A DNA stretch of 5,137 nt, from contig JBMYXZ010000098.1 of NCBI GenBank assembly GCA_049608925.1, forward strand, positions 1 to 5,137. The letters run 5' to 3'. This DNA comes from JBMYXZ01 sp049608925. Lineage in GTDB: Bacteria; Pseudomonadota; Alphaproteobacteria; JAGOMX01. The first letter of the stretch is position 1. The number at the start of each line of letters is the position of its first letter. Positions 4,255-5,137 of the stretch are shown here, piece after piece. The notes under the pieces were generated by a model, which was not told the origin of the DNA, did no database searches, and saw only the letters and a list, made by a program, of their open reading frames with translations. Position numbers and translations under genes: made by a program.

Positions 4255-4272
4255 CCAATCCCATTTATGCTC

Positions 4273-4992
4273 TCAGTAACGTACGATTGCAAAATCAGAC
4301 TGGCCCAGCATATCCGTCCATTCAATTGCTGAAGCCCGGATTCTCAGGTGTCCCTCCCTTGGAGTTCCTGCACAGGATGGATTGCCTAAACCGAACTTGG
4401 AAGGTGCTAAAGCTAAACTTCCATGTGTCCAGTAATAGTCACCTTGTGGGTTGTATCGTCCCAATTTTGACCGCTCAATTTCAGTACAGTCCCCATCGTC
4501 GTTTACACGGCGTGTATAGTCGATTTGCCAGACACGAATGGTCTGAATAGCTTCGAATGCATCCTTTGGTGTAAGAATGCCGATTTGCTCCTGAATTTGG
4601 ATAACTTCAGCTTCTCTGCCTTCAGAGTTCGGATTATTGCCGACCGTAAACACCCCATCAACTTTTCTTTCAACTGACATACTTGCAGTGTGGAACCAGT
4701 CTTGGGGCATGGCTTCTTCCGGGGTGTATGCAGCTCCCATTGGGCAATTCCATGCCTGAACAGGCGGCTCAAATGGTGGCGCAATTCGAGCCAGAAAAAC
4801 TGCTTTGGGATGAACGCAGGAAGGACCGGGCCATCCTCCTGGCAGGCAAAGAAGGATGTAGCAATCAACCGGTGCCTGCTGTGCTTGAACAGGAGTGGAT
4901 GTGCTGGCGGTCAGCGCAAGCCCTGCAATGGCTGCATTTAGGAATCTATGCCCCATTACACTCAAATCCCTACCTAACGTAATAAATCGCAT
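4273..4992 (-). CDS. Cysteine-rich exported protein, possibly TrbM-like
   Basis: The 239-aa product has a signal peptide: a basic start, a hydrophobic core (about residues 18-30) and a likely cleavage after VQA (35-37), so the mature protein is probably periplasmic. The mature N-terminus has DCYILLCLPGGWPGPSC (43-59), with three cysteines and a fourth at 83 in WNCP. Two more cysteines lie at 169 and 207, so disulfides are likely. This C..LCL.GG.P...C pattern resembles conjugation-associated TrbM-type proteins and uncharacterised alphaproteobacterial plasmid proteins as I recall them, a weak functional hint. Further features are a YTRRVNDDGDC segment and a C-terminal FAIVRY. ATG 4992 has AAGGA 7 nt upstream; M13 is an alternative start. 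No other transfer gene is in the window. Confidence 0.75.
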   Translation of the reverse strand: MRFITLGRDLSVMGHRFLNAAIAGLALTASTSTPVQAQQAPVDCYILLCLPGGWPGPSCVHPKAVFLARIAPPFEPPVQAWNCPMGAAYTPEEAMPQDWFHTASMSVERKVDGVFTVGNNPNSEGREAEVIQIQEQIGILTPKDAFEAIQTIRVWQIDYTRRVNDDGDCTEIERSKLGRYNPQGDYYWTHGSLALAPSKFGLGNPSCAGTPREGHLRIRASAIEWTDMLGQSDFAIVRY

Positions 4993-5046
4993 TGAGTTTC
5001 CTTTTTGGGGGTGATGCCCGCCCTATAGTTCAGCTTGTTCATGCTG

Positions 5047-5078
5047 CTTTAAAAGCCCGGAGGGGTATACTCCGGGCT
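5047..5078 (-). terminator. Leftward Rho-independent terminator of a gene off the right edge
   Basis: AGCCCGGAG (5054-5062) and CTCCGGGCT (5070-5078) form a perfect 9-bp GC-rich stem with a 7-nt loop. Read leftward, the stem runs into TTTTAAAG, a short U-tract; read rightward no U-tract follows. It would end a leftward gene to the right of 5137 and separate it from the exported-protein gene. I see no coding sequence between 5079 and the edge. Confidence 0.6.
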
Positions 5079-5137
5079 GTGTGGTAGCCTCGTGTATAAA
5101 CCTACCAGTGGCTTTTATCGTCCTGCCCGTTGTTGCG

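Larger units (their letters stand above)
3961..4272 (-). other. repC leader / replication control region, no protein gene
   Basis: These 312 bp between repC and the upstream exported-protein gene hold no credible coding sequence. They contain a consensus TTGACA facing away from repC, a 45-nt imperfect palindrome, a terminator-like element on the strand opposite repC, a CAAAAAAC/GTTTTTTG inverted repeat, a possible repC promoter and a 12-bp palindrome. GGTGCAAA occurs twice (4004-4011 and 4073-4080). A 109-codon leftward frame (3935-4264) and a rightward frame (4005-4199) both exist. They share mirrored peptides (GNAKKSV.TDF.AFP) purely because the DNA is palindromic. Confidence 0.6.

Noticed and set aside
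3935..4264. 109-codon leftward frame ending just inside repC, with a possible ribosome binding site
   Set aside because: It runs through the palindrome and the terminator-like element of the repC leader. Part of its peptide is mirrored in the opposite-strand frame simply because the DNA is an inverted repeat. I treat it as non-coding leader.
4503..4868. Leftward 121-codon and rightward 83- to 99-codon frames inside 4503-4982
   Set aside because: They overlap the signal-peptide-bearing gene 4273-4992, which has a ribosome binding site and a coherent exported-protein structure.
1..5137. tRNA, rRNA, CRISPR array or insertion sequence
   Set aside because: No cloverleaf, no evenly spaced repeat array, and no transposase frame with terminal inverted repeats was seen by eye.

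Overview
The window looks like part of a plasmid from the Roseobacter group or a close relative (Rhodobacterales, Alphaproteobacteria). Three things suggest this. There is a RepC-type replication initiator of the alphaproteobacterial repABC family. There is a divergent LuxR/LuxI quorum-sensing pair whose synthase is of the ~200-residue form I associate with roseobacters. There are also two small exported proteins of kinds I recall from alphaproteobacterial plasmids. The species cannot be told from the sequence.

Layout, left to right. Positions 1-322 hold no gene I can defend: a GC-rich, hairpin-rich edge (1-110), a leftward terminator-like hairpin (110-135) and a possible rightward promoter (about 178). 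Two small overlapping rightward ORFs of unknown function follow (323-535 and 516-713). A leftward luxR-type gene (757-1386) and a rightward luxI-type gene (1548-2156) diverge from a 161-bp intergenic region containing a lux-box-like dyad. The luxI stop overlaps the start of an unrecognised 77-codon gene (2149-2382) with its own good ribosome binding site. That gene converges, with a 26-bp overlap, on a leftward two-gene unit: repC (2674-3960) and a small exported protein (2357-2677) whose ATG overlaps the repC TGA. A 312-bp non-coding leader (3961-4272) precedes repC. Upstream of it is a leftward gene for a cysteine-rich exported protein (4273-4992). The right edge has a leftward terminator for a gene outside the window.

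The replication module is the most structured part. No repA or repB lies next to repC, so it appears to be a solo repC replicon. The linker-coding part of repC (about 3120-3285) is AT-rich and packed with hairpins, and it carries a 12-bp direct repeat spaced 22 bp, read in two different frames. It is a good candidate for oriV. The repC leader contains a consensus -35 box, a long imperfect stem-loop and a terminator-like element, all on the strand opposite repC. This is the layout expected for a counter-transcribed RNA that limits RepC synthesis.

The quorum-sensing block is clearly AT-richer (33-35% GC in counted samples) than the 5' part of repC (63% in a counted sample), so it is probably a separately acquired module. 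Its position beside repC raises the possibility, untested here, that cell density affects plasmid copy number or transfer, as TraR/TraI does on Ti plasmids. The most novel elements are the luxI-coupled 77-aa protein, the repC-coupled exported protein, the internal origin and the putative antisense RNA.
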